From: Thermatribacter velox
GTDB taxonomy: Bacteria > Atribacterota > Atribacteria > Atribacterales > Thermatribacteraceae
Direction of reading: 5' to 3'
Length of the DNA: 64,000 nucleotides
Assembly: GCF_038396615.1 (NCBI RefSeq)
Contig: NZ_CP121689.1
Location: 372,001-436,000 of the forward strand
Positions 25,729 through 34,364 of the stretch are shown here, piece by piece. A program made the translations under genes and the position numbers. Within the stretch, counting starts at the first letter, position 1; every line of letters starts with the position of its first letter. Below the pieces are notes generated by a model. It was not told where the DNA came from and searched no databases. It worked only from the letters and a program-made list of their open reading frames with translations.

Positions 25729-26604
25729 TCAATCCTGGTCGGGCTCAATGTGTACCAGGCCCTGGTAGCCAGTAGCTTGGTGTATTGCCTTTTCTATGCT
25801 ATCAGCAAGCTGGTGACTCTCCAGAACGGAAAGGTTGCTTTTAACCGTAACGTGAAGAGTGATTACCCCTTTTCCGCCGTAATCGTGGAGGGTTATGGAG
25901 TGAATGTCTTTTATTTCGGGAAAGCTTCTGGTTATCACTTCTTTGATCTTTTCTTCTTCCTCTTTAGAGATAGCACGCCCCATTAATCTGGAAACAGTTT
26001 CTTTGAGTAGTTGAATTCCAACTATTCCTATCAGTGAGGCGATAAAGATGGTGACTGCAGCATCAACAAGTGGGTAATTGGGAAAAATACACACCAGGGC
26101 TACGGGTAACGAAGAGAGGGCGTCGCTTCGGTGGTGCCAGGCATCGGCCTTGATAAGGCTGGAATTCGCCTTTTTCCCTAAAAGAAAAGTTCCCCGGGCC
26201 ATCAGTTCTTTGGTGATTATGCTCAAGATTATTACTGCAAGCAGGGGGAGGGAGGTTCTTACAGTGTTTCCAGTGTAAAACCTTGTGTAACCTCTGCGCA
26301 AGAATTCAAAGGCGACCACAATAAGCAAGGTTGACATGGAGACGATGGCAATGTCTTCTGCTCGACCATGGCCAAAAGGATGTTCTGAGTCAGGAGAGCG
26401 CCTGGCTTCGCGAGCGGCGAAAAGCACGATGACTGAAGTAGAAAGGTCTGATAGGGTATGAAAGGCATCACTTATCATGGCGAGGCTGTGGGAGATAATG
26501 CCAAAATACACCTTGAGAAAGAACAAAATCAGATTACCAAAAACACTGAGCAATACGGCGTATTTCACATAGTGAAACGTATTTTCTTTTTCGGTTAGTG
26601 GCAT
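25729..26604 (-). CDS. Cation diffusion facilitator (CDF) metal exporter
   Basis: A 291-residue CDF-family divalent cation/proton antiporter with six predicted helices and a C-terminal cytoplasmic domain (about 205-291, HSITLHDYGGKGVITLHVTVKSN). Metal-site motifs are HxxxD in helix 2 (DAFHTLSD) and HxxxD in helix 5 (AWHHRSDALSS). Paired histidine-aspartate sites are more usual in zinc-transporting members, while DxxxD sites are seen in iron/manganese-type members, so zinc is the leading guess. A typical basic tail motif of PF16916 follows. The gene is on the minus strand, converging with glmS, and the next minus-strand gene is 74 bases away. Confidence 0.9.
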   Translation of the reverse strand: MPLTEKENTFHYVKYAVLLSVFGNLILFFLKVYFGIISHSLAMISDAFHTLSDLSTSVIVLFAAREARRSPDSEHPFGHGRAEDIAIVSMSTLLIVVAFEFLRRGYTRFYTGNTVRTSLPLLAVIILSIITKELMARGTFLLGKKANSSLIKADAWHHRSDALSSLPVALVCIFPNYPLVDAAVTIFIASLIGIVGIQLLKETVSRLMGRAISKEEEEKIKEVITRSFPEIKDIHSITLHDYGGKGVITLHVTVKSNLSVLESHQLADSIEKAIHQATGYQGLVHIEPDQD

Positions 26605-26678
26605 GTTCGTTCCTTTTTTATAGAATTGGGTTTTTGTGGTTTGCGAAACGTTAAATATGTTACCACGAAAAACTTTTT

Positions 26679-27575
26679 TTAAAAAGAAAATCTCTGCTCG
26701 AATTTACTCTCGGAGGGGTTTTTGATATTCCATCTCCTTGTGAACCACAACCACTGGGTTGGGAACTGACGAATAAAAACCTCAATTATCTGGTTGCACA
26801 GAGCAACGGCAGAAAAGATATCGTACTTCCTGTTCTGCGAAAGCGGGGTGAAAAAGGGAGGTAAGAAGACGATTTCGTGTTTCAACTTTTCATCCTTCCG
26901 AGTTATAAAGGCTGGTATCACAGGACATCCAAAGAGCCTGGCCAGTCTGGCGTGGATGGTAGGACTGAGAGTCGTAATTCCCATAAAAGGGCAATTCATT
27001 CCCTTGCCTTCGCCTTTCTGGTCGACTAGAATAGCCACCGCTTTACCCTGACGCAAAGCCTTGCGGACTTCATTTATTTTGTTCCACTGGATCCAGCCTG
27101 TTCGGTAAACGCTGCGGCAGCTTTTCATGAAGTTGTTCACTAAAGGAGGAATTAGGTCTCTGTATACCACTTCTACGGGGTAATTGTGATATCCCAGCCA
27201 AGCAGCAAGCAATTCCCAGTTGCCCAGGTGAGCACTTACGAGGACTACTCCTTTTCCTTCCTGAAAGGCTCTTTGCAGAAATTCTGCTCCTCTTACTTTT
27301 TCAATTAGGAAATAGAGTGCTTTTTCTTTTTTGTATTTTATGAGTATAACTTCCAGTAAAGACAGGGCAAGATGACGAAAAACTTTTCGAAGATTGCTCT
27401 CTATTTGAGAAGATGAAACACCGGGAAAGATCAGTTGCCATTGCCTACGAACATAGTCTAGTTTTTTACGGAAAGAGAGAAAGAGAATTTCTCCCAGAAG
27501 TAGAAAGCATTTTCTGCTCAAAGAAACGGGAAGCAGGAAAGCAACAACTTGCAATAAAGTTAAAATAGCACCCAT
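26679..27575 (-). CDS. Lysophospholipid acyltransferase family protein, LpxL/HtrB-like
   Basis: A 298-residue membrane-bound acyltransferase of the lipid A late acyltransferase family. The catalytic HX4E motif is SAHLGNWELLAAW, with further family segments VEVVYRDLIPPLVNNFM, KAVAILVDQKGEGKGMNCPFMG and TLSPTIHARLARLFGCPVIPAFI. The C-terminus has the WLWFTRRW-type motif. An N-terminal hydrophobic helix anchors it to the inner membrane. Such enzymes add secondary acyl chains to lipid A, though some relatives act on other lipids (for example mannosides). Together with the macroglobulin/PBP1C pair it suggests an outer membrane. No other lpx gene is nearby, so the exact substrate is open. Confidence 0.85.
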   Translation of the reverse strand: MGAILTLLQVVAFLLPVSLSRKCFLLLGEILFLSFRKKLDYVRRQWQLIFPGVSSSQIESNLRKVFRHLALSLLEVILIKYKKEKALYFLIEKVRGAEFLQRAFQEGKGVVLVSAHLGNWELLAAWLGYHNYPVEVVYRDLIPPLVNNFMKSCRSVYRTGWIQWNKINEVRKALRQGKAVAILVDQKGEGKGMNCPFMGITTLSPTIHARLARLFGCPVIPAFITRKDEKLKHEIVFLPPFFTPLSQNRKYDIFSAVALCNQIIEVFIRQFPTQWLWFTRRWNIKNPSESKFEQRFSF

Positions 27576-27689
27576 TGGAGATGGCTGTTCGCCCTTTCAA
27601 AAGACAAGGGTTTTCATTTGCTTTAAGCATTGTAACACAGTATGACCCGAAGATTACTTTCCTGGTATAAGCAACTCTGCAAGTGGTAG

Positions 27690-27718
27690 TGGAAAAATCT
27701 GGTTTTTGGTGCTATGCT
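27690..27718 (+). promoter_or_regulatory. Possible promoter of the UroD-like gene
   Basis: TGGAAA at 27690-27695, a 17-base spacer and TATGCT at 27713-27718, preceded by TG one base upstream (extended -10). The start would be near 27725, giving a very short leader. Call made by eye. Confidence 0.4.
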
Positions 27719-27739
27719 CTTAAGTAAGAGGTGTTGGTG

Positions 27740-28981
27740 ATGACTTCACGAGAACGAGTGCTTACGTCCTGTAATCATCAGGAACCCGATCGGATTCCCA
27801 TTGACTTTGGTGGTCATCGTTCCTCAGGTATTATGGCCCTGGCCTATCGGGACCTGCGCAAAGCTTTAGGGCTTCCTGATAGTCCTCTTTATGTTTACGA
27901 CTTTATCCAGCAGCTTGCCATTGTTGAAGACGATGTGCTGGATTTTTTTGGCGTTGACGTAGTGGATGTGGGGTACCTTTATTACAAGAACGAGTGGTAC
28001 TGGAAAGACTGGGTACTTCCTGATGGCACTCCCTGCAAAATCCCTGCTTTTATTGAGGTGGAAAAGACCGATGAAGGCTGGATTGTTCGGGGAGATGAAG
28101 GACAACCCATATGTGTTCAGCGTCCGGGTTGCCTGTACTTTGAGCAGTGTTACTTTCCTCTTTTAGAGAACCCTGATCAAGAATTTGAACGTCTTGAATA
28201 TTACCTAAAGCAAATTATGTGGTTTCGTCTGGGAACTCCTCCTGCACCGGCTGGTTTTGACGATGAAGGGTTGCGCATTCATCGGGAAAATGCAGCAAGG
28301 GTTCGCCGGTCGACAAACCGGGCAATATATGCAGCTTTTGGCGGTAACCTTCTGGAGACGGCGCAATTTGCTTTTCGCATGGACAATTTTTTAACCGAGA
28401 TTGCGCTTAACCCCCCTCGTGTACACCGTTTTCTGGATAAGCTGGTAGCGTATCACCTGGCCAATCTTGAGAAGTATCTGGACGCTGTAGGTCCCTATGT
28501 GGATATTATTGGTTTTGGCGACGATTTGGGCATGCAAACTGGACCCCAAATCTCCCCCAAAATGTATCGGGAATTTTTCAAGCCCCGCCATACACTTCTC
28601 TGGCAGACTGTAAAGAAGAAGTATCCTCATCTAAAGGTAGCTTTGCATTGTTGTGGAAGCATCTATCAACTTTTGCCCGATTTAATCGAAGCTGGTCTGG
28701 ATATTATTCAGCCAGTACAGATTGCTGCCAAGGATATGGAGCCGGAACGCCTGAAAAGAGAGTTTGGCAAAGATATCGTTTTCTGGGGTGGAGGATGCGA
28801 CACTCAAACGGTACTTCCTTTTGCCACTCCTCAAGAAGTACGTGAACATGTACGCCGTAACTTGCAGGCTTTTGCTCCTGCGGGTGGCTATGTCTTTCAG
28901 CAGGTGCACAACATAATGGCTGGCGTACCACCCCAGAATATCATTGCCATGTTTGAAGAGGTTCATAACTTTCGATATTGA
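27740..28981 (+). CDS. Uroporphyrinogen decarboxylase-family protein (methyltransferase-like)
   Basis: A 413-residue member of the UroD/MtaA superfamily. The fold starts with MTSRERVLTSCNHQEPDRIPIDFGG, and the zinc-site H303-C304-C305-G306 lies in KVALHCCGSIYQLLPDLIEAG. VFWGGGCDTQTVLPFATPQEV adds a further cysteine, and the C-terminus GGYVFQQVHNIMAGVPPQNIIAMFE is typical of this branch. Real UroD is shorter and lacks the HCCG cysteine, so heme synthesis is unlikely. The HxC pattern suggests a corrinoid-dependent methyltransferase-type zinc site, but no corrinoid protein gene is adjacent. ATG 27740 has AGAGGTG upstream; GTG 27731 is possible. A single-gene unit; the substrate is unknown. Confidence 0.8.
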   Translation: MTSRERVLTSCNHQEPDRIPIDFGGHRSSGIMALAYRDLRKALGLPDSPLYVYDFIQQLAIVEDDVLDFFGVDVVDVGYLYYKNEWYWKDWVLPDGTPCKIPAFIEVEKTDEGWIVRGDEGQPICVQRPGCLYFEQCYFPLLENPDQEFERLEYYLKQIMWFRLGTPPAPAGFDDEGLRIHRENAARVRRSTNRAIYAAFGGNLLETAQFAFRMDNFLTEIALNPPRVHRFLDKLVAYHLANLEKYLDAVGPYVDIIGFGDDLGMQTGPQISPKMYREFFKPRHTLLWQTVKKKYPHLKVALHCCGSIYQLLPDLIEAGLDIIQPVQIAAKDMEPERLKREFGKDIVFWGGGCDTQTVLPFATPQEVREHVRRNLQAFAPAGGYVFQQVHNIMAGVPPQNIIAMFEEVHNFRY

Positions 28982-29009
28982 GGTTCTCTTTTAAGGGAGG
29001 AGGGGAAAG

Positions 29010-32000
29010 ATGAAAAGTATCTGGTGCTGGTTCTGGCTGGTTTTCCTTTTGGTCCTGGTGTGTGGTAGTTGTGCGTTTGCTTTTGAGGGGGATGTTTTCC
29101 AGGTAGTCGGGTTTTCTCCCGGGGAAGGAGCTACGGTCTCTGAGTATCTTGAAGAAGTACGTTTTAGCTTTTCGCAACCAGTGGTTTCTTCTGAAAAAGT
29201 TGGTAAACCGTTCCCGGTGAGCGAAGCGCCTTTTTACATTTCTCCCTCACTTGCCGGGGAATGTGTTTTTGAAGATCCAAAGACGCTGGTTTTCAAAACC
29301 AGCGAGACACTCCGTAGTGCAACTTTGTATACTTTTTCCTTTCGCCCTGACTTTACGGACCTTGCTGGTCGTTTTCTATCTGGTTCCTCAAGTTTCCATA
29401 TCCGAACCGCTCCTTTGAAGGTCCTCGACGTACGTCAGGTGGACTATCAAAGAGACGGAAGTATCGTGCTTGAAGCTGAATTTTCACTTCCGGTGTCTCC
29501 GCAAAGATTGCGAGGTTTCCTGATCGTGAAAAACAGCAAGGGGCAGGAAATACCCGTCCACATACCTCTTGGTCCGCCAAGTAAAAAGATTTTAATTTAT
29601 ACTGCGCCTCTTGAAGAACCACTTTTCTACCTGGAAATTGCAGAAGGCTTGACTTCGGAAGTCGGTCCTCTGGGACTTGCTGGGAGCTTCCGTAAGGAAA
29701 TGCAGGCTTTCTACGCTATGGAGATAACGGGTAGTGGTGCTTACTTTCGGGGAGCACAGCAGGGAGTAATTTATTTTTATACCTCAACTCCACCAGATGC
29801 CGATGCGCTTTCGGCCTTTGTAGAGCTTGAGCCAGAGTATCCATTTTCGGTGCGGGCCTACTTTTGGGGATTCGAAATCACTGGAGAATTCAAACCCCGA
29901 GATCGGGTTCTGGTGCGCCTGAAAAAAGGACTTCCTGCTCGCTCGGGAGCAGTTTTAGCCCAGGAATTTAAAAAGGCTTTCTTGATGCCCGACTTGGAAC
30001 CTTCAATTTCGATTCCTGCTTCCGGTAGCTACGCTTCCTATTTTGGGGAGGCCAGATTACCCGTAGAGCTGGTGAACGTGAGCCGTGTGTATTTGCGAAT
30101 TTTCCGCTTATACGATAACAACATCCCCTTTGCCTTTGCCTTTCCAGACAACATTGCCTTTCAGGACCTTTCCAGATTAGTAGTAGAGCGAGAAGTTGTA
30201 GTTGATGCACCCTTCAACGTTCCCGTGCGTCGGGCGGTGGATGTGCTTTCGGAAGTTTCAGGAAAAGCGGGAACTTACCTGGTGGTAATCCAGAGTGCCG
30301 AAGGCGATCCCTGGGTTAGAGACCAGGCAGTGGTTTCCCTCACCGATATTGGCGTGGTTTCGAAGGTTTTTGAACATGGGGTACTGGTATGGGCCAACTC
30401 TTTGCACGATGCTCTTCCCTGCGGAGGAGCCAAAGTAAAGGTGTTTTCAAGGTCCAACCAGTTGCTTGCTGAGGGGGTTACCGATGACCGGGGAGTTTTC
30501 CTGTTTGAAAAAGACAGAGCGTGGCCAGCAAATGACGAACGTCCTTTCCTGATAACCGTTCAAAAAGGAGAGGATGTTTCGTTTCTTGTACTTGAAGAAG
30601 AGCGCTTTTCTCAGGGCGATTTTGAAATAGGAGGGGTGCCCTATTTACGTCGAGGCTACCGGGCCTTTTTGTTTTTACCTCGAGGCATTTTCAGGCCTGG
30701 TGAAAAAGTCCTGGCCAAGGCTTTGTTGCGTGGCCCAGAATTCAAGGTTCCAGAGCGTTTTCCGATAGCCTTCAAAGTTGTCTCGCCTCTGGGAAGGACT
30801 TTTTTTGAAACTACGACAATGCTCTCTGAGGAAGGGAGTGCCATCTTTGAATTTGAGCTACCTCAGGAAGCTTTAACTGGCAATTATCAACTTCTCTGTT
30901 ATCTTCCAGGGCAAGGTGAGGAAGGGTTTTTGGGAGAGGCTAGTTTCCTGGTGGAAGATTTTGTGCCTCCTCGTCTTCGCCTTAACCTCTCTACACCTTT
31001 ACGCGAGTTGCATGCTGGGGAAGAATTCAGTCTTGAGGTTTTTGGGGAGTATCTTTTTGGCGCACCAGCTGCTCACATGCCTGTTAAAGTTTCAGCAAGG
31101 TTTAGTACTAAAGAATTCAAACATCCTGATTGGGGACAGTTCACCTTTGGTGATTCCCGCCGCGATTTTGCACCGGTAGAAATTACGCTGGGCGAGTATC
31201 AGCTGGATTCCCAGGGAAAAACCACAATTGCTTTTAACGCCCCTTCGAACCTGAGGCCACCCTCGACTCTTGAACTAACCTTGCTGGTTACGTTGCTGGA
31301 CCCGCAGGGTCGGCCGGTGAGCAAGCGTCTTAGCCTTCCCTTCCATCCCTATCCTTTCTACTTAGGCATATTTTATCCCTCTATGCAATACGAGCCCGGG
31401 CAGGAAGTCCCGTTTACAATTTGTGCGGTGGATCCTCAAGGCATACCTTTCCCTCTTTCTTCAGCTCTGGTGCGCATATTTAAAGTGTTTCACCATTACG
31501 TTCTGGTTGAAGAGGAAACAGGCGTTCGCTATCGTATGCAGGAAGAGTTTGCGCTCGAGAAAGAAGCCCCTGTTGAGCTTGTATCGGGAAGGGGTGAGAT
31601 GGTTTTCCGACCTCGGGAATTTGGGCGCTATTTATTTGAAGTCAGAGACCCCGAGACAGGCGTGGTTTCTTCCACCTACTTTGATGTGTATGGTCGTTAC
31701 GGATTTAACCCTCGTGAAGAATTGCTGGAGCGGATAACTTTATCCCTGGACAGGGAGAAGTGGCAGGTGGGCGAGGAAGCTCGTGTTAGTTACCATTCTC
31801 CTTTTCCAGGAAAAGCCCTGTTCACTGTAGAGACGGACCGTGTTGTTTACAGCAGGGTTTTCGAGGCGCAGCTTGAAGGTGAAGTGCGCTTCCCGGTAAG
31901 CGCCGAAATGGCTCCTAACGCCTACTGTTCGCTTCTGGTAGTTCGCGCTCACAGCGGTGAAGACCCACTTGCTCCAGTTCGGGCGTTGGGAATAACGCCT

Positions 32001-34364
32001 TTTTATGTTGACCAAACTGCGCATCATCTTAAGGTAGAAATTGCTGCTCTAAGTTCAGTTAAACCTATGGAAAAGCTCCCTGTTGAAGTAACACTCAAGA
32101 ACGCAAAGGGAGACGCTGTGCCTGGTGAGTTTCTGGTTGCTCTTGTGGATGTAGGACTTTTGGACCTGACTGCGCATCAACTGGTGGACCCCTTTGACTT
32201 TTTCAGTGCCAGATGCAAACTTTCGGTAGGCACTTTTGACTGGTATGGAAACCTTCTTTTAAGCGAACCCTTAACCACACCTCCTCTGTATCCGGGAGGT
32301 GGCGAAGAACTGGAAAGAGAAATGGGTCTGGCGCTTTCTCCAATTCAGCCAGCCCAGTTCCGAATTGTGTCTTTGGTAAAACCACAGGTCTTTACTGATT
32401 CGCAGGGAAAAGGGAAGGTAATCTTTGAGCTTCCTCAATTTGAAGGAAGATTGCTTCTTGCAGTGGTCGCTTCAAGTGGTGAATTGCTGGGAATGGCTAC
32501 TCAGGAAGTGAATGTTGCTCATGATGTGGTGTGCGAGCTGGTACATCCGCGTTTTGTAGCTCCTGGAGACCGTTTCTCAATTCCGCTTGTTCTTTTTAAC
32601 CGCAGCGGAGAAAAGCGAAAAGTAGAGGTCACCATTTCTGAAAGTGGACCGGTGACCATCACTGGTGAACATACCCTGAGTCTGGAGCTACCTCCTCAAT
32701 CCCGTACAGCGAGAAACATAAGTATGCAAGCTTACGGAAGTGCTGGCGAAGCTCTGTTACAGGTCATGCTTAACGATGCTGGAGAGTCACGTAGAGAGGA
32801 GTATCGTTTTCCGGTAAGGCCCCCTTATCCCAGAGTAACTCGGGTGATTATGGGGAGAGTTCTTCCAGGAGAAAAGAAAACGCTTTCTTTGCCTGGTGAG
32901 TGGTACTTGCAAACCCTTGAGGGAAAGCTATGGTTGCAAGCTTCAAACAGCCTGGACCTTAACTATCTTGCGAATTTCCTGCACGGTTATCCCTATGGTT
33001 GCGTGGAGCAGGTGGTTTCGTCTTCCTGGCCCCTGCTTTACCTTCCGGAAATTATGGCTGAAGTCGATCCTTTACTTTCTAACCCTCAGGAAGTCAATCG
33101 TTCTCTGGAGAGGGCTATCCGGCGTGTTATTTCTATGCAAACTCCGGATGGTGGCTTTGCTCGTTTCGCTGGGGAGTATGTGAGCGTTCCTTTTGATTCT
33201 GCATATGCTACTCACTTCCTGCTTTCGGCAAAGGCGAAAGGTTTTTCAATACCTGAGGATGTCCTGCGTGGTGCCCTGAGTTATCTCCGGGAATTTTTGA
33301 ACTCCTTGCCCTGGAGTGCTACACCTGGAGCTCTATCCTATCACAACACGACTTCTGCCTACGCAGCTTTGGTTTTAACTATGTGGGGAGAACCACCACT
33401 TGCCCACATGGAGGAGTTACGTAACAAGAGGAGTGAGTTGAGCGGTACAGCCTTGCTCTTTCTTTCCTGGGCCTATGCTCTGACTGGAAATTCCAGGGTG
33501 GCCAGAGAGTTGTCTGGTGGTTTTGCTCCCTCTCTTTATGGTGTGCCTGAGTCGGGAGGTGCTTACAGTTCTTATTTGCGCGACCTGGCTCTTCGCCTGC
33601 TTGTCGAATTGAGCATTGACCCTGAATCGCTGGGTGTGGAGCAGCTTGCTGTGCAGCTTTTTGACACCTTACGGAAACGTGAGTACTGGTCAACGCAGGA
33701 AGCAGCCTTCTCTTTGCTGGCTTTGAGCAGTTACTTGAAGGGAAAGATTACTCCAGAAGCCTTTACGGCTCGGATTTTTGATGCTCAGAATGATGAGCTC
33801 TTTTTGCTGCAGAGGGAGAAAAAAGTTTCCTGGAGTTTTAAAGAACTACCTCCTCCGCCTTGGAGTGTTGCGAACGAGGGTGAAGGTCCTTTCTATTTTG
33901 CAATGACTGTGAGTGGCGTTCCTCGTGCTATGCCTCCGGAAGAAAGTCAGGGTTTGAGTGTTACCCGAGAATTTTTTGATGAGCAAGGTAATCCACTGCC
34001 TGCAAATTATTCTTTTAGGAGAGGAGACCTTGTAAGGGTACATCTGCGACTTGAAAGTGCAGGGACGTTGGAAAACGTTGTGCTTTTAGATCTTTTGCCG
34101 GGTTGTTTCGAAGTTGAAAATCCACGCCTCTTTGTATCTTCGACCTGGCAGGAGGAGGAACCTCAGGTGAGGGTGGAGCGTCGGGATGACCGGGTAATTC
34201 TTTTCGTGGAACACCTTTCCGGAAAGCTGGACTATACATATACCGCTCGAGTGGTAACTGCCGGTGATTTCGTTATTCCTCCTGTGCATGCGGAGTGTAT
34301 GTATAACCCCTCAATTTTTGCCACTTCAGGAGGAGGGCAGAGGGTGATTGTTGCTTCCGAATAG
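29010..34364 (+). CDS. Bacterial alpha-2-macroglobulin family protein (YfhM-like)
   Basis: A 1784-residue exported protease trap. The signal peptide (basic MKSIWCW, hydrophobic core, AFA cleavage near residue 26) has no clear lipobox, although cysteines lie close by (CGSC), so lipoprotein anchoring is uncertain. An N-terminal region is followed by macroglobulin-like beta domains and an A2M core with the thioester motif CVEQ (C1331 to Q1334) in YPYGCVEQVVSSSWP. An alpha-helical thioester domain follows (FARFAGEYVSVPFDSAYATHFLL and on), and the C-terminal receptor-binding-like domain ends near 1784. Bacterial homologues trap host or foreign proteases in the periplasm and are typically encoded with PBP1C, as here: the next gene overlaps by 17 bases. 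The pairing links protease defence to cell-wall repair. Confidence 0.93.
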   Translation: MKSIWCWFWLVFLLVLVCGSCAFAFEGDVFQVVGFSPGEGATVSEYLEEVRFSFSQPVVSSEKVGKPFPVSEAPFYISPSLAGECVFEDPKTLVFKTSETLRSATLYTFSFRPDFTDLAGRFLSGSSSFHIRTAPLKVLDVRQVDYQRDGSIVLEAEFSLPVSPQRLRGFLIVKNSKGQEIPVHIPLGPPSKKILIYTAPLEEPLFYLEIAEGLTSEVGPLGLAGSFRKEMQAFYAMEITGSGAYFRGAQQGVIYFYTSTPPDADALSAFVELEPEYPFSVRAYFWGFEITGEFKPRDRVLVRLKKGLPARSGAVLAQEFKKAFLMPDLEPSISIPASGSYASYFGEARLPVELVNVSRVYLRIFRLYDNNIPFAFAFPDNIAFQDLSRLVVEREVVVDAPFNVPVRRAVDVLSEVSGKAGTYLVVIQSAEGDPWVRDQAVVSLTDIGVVSKVFEHGVLVWANSLHDALPCGGAKVKVFSRSNQLLAEGVTDDRGVFLFEKDRAWPANDERPFLITVQKGEDVSFLVLEEERFSQGDFEIGGVPYLRRGYRAFLFLPRGIFRPGEKVLAKALLRGPEFKVPERFPIAFKVVSPLGRTFFETTTMLSEEGSAIFEFELPQEALTGNYQLLCYLPGQGEEGFLGEASFLVEDFVPPRLRLNLSTPLRELHAGEEFSLEVFGEYLFGAPAAHMPVKVSARFSTKEFKHPDWGQFTFGDSRRDFAPVEITLGEYQLDSQGKTTIAFNAPSNLRPPSTLELTLLVTLLDPQGRPVSKRLSLPFHPYPFYLGIFYPSMQYEPGQEVPFTICAVDPQGIPFPLSSALVRIFKVFHHYVLVEEETGVRYRMQEEFALEKEAPVELVSGRGEMVFRPREFGRYLFEVRDPETGVVSSTYFDVYGRYGFNPREELLERITLSLDREKWQVGEEARVSYHSPFPGKALFTVETDRVVYSRVFEAQLEGEVRFPVSAEMAPNAYCSLLVVRAHSGEDPLAPVRALGITPFYVDQTAHHLKVEIAALSSVKPMEKLPVEVTLKNAKGDAVPGEFLVALVDVGLLDLTAHQLVDPFDFFSARCKLSVGTFDWYGNLLLSEPLTTPPLYPGGGEELEREMGLALSPIQPAQFRIVSLVKPQVFTDSQGKGKVIFELPQFEGRLLLAVVASSGELLGMATQEVNVAHDVVCELVHPRFVAPGDRFSIPLVLFNRSGEKRKVEVTISESGPVTITGEHTLSLELPPQSRTARNISMQAYGSAGEALLQVMLNDAGESRREEYRFPVRPPYPRVTRVIMGRVLPGEKKTLSLPGEWYLQTLEGKLWLQASNSLDLNYLANFLHGYPYGCVEQVVSSSWPLLYLPEIMAEVDPLLSNPQEVNRSLERAIRRVISMQTPDGGFARFAGEYVSVPFDSAYATHFLLSAKAKGFSIPEDVLRGALSYLREFLNSLPWSATPGALSYHNTTSAYAALVLTMWGEPPLAHMEELRNKRSELSGTALLFLSWAYALTGNSRVARELSGGFAPSLYGVPESGGAYSSYLRDLALRLLVELSIDPESLGVEQLAVQLFDTLRKREYWSTQEAAFSLLALSSYLKGKITPEAFTARIFDAQNDELFLLQREKKVSWSFKELPPPPWSVANEGEGPFYFAMTVSGVPRAMPPEESQGLSVTREFFDEQGNPLPANYSFRRGDLVRVHLRLESAGTLENVVLLDLLPGCFEVENPRLFVSSTWQEEEPQVRVERRDDRVILFVEHLSGKLDYTYTARVVTAGDFVIPPVHAECMYNPSIFATSGGGQRVIVASE

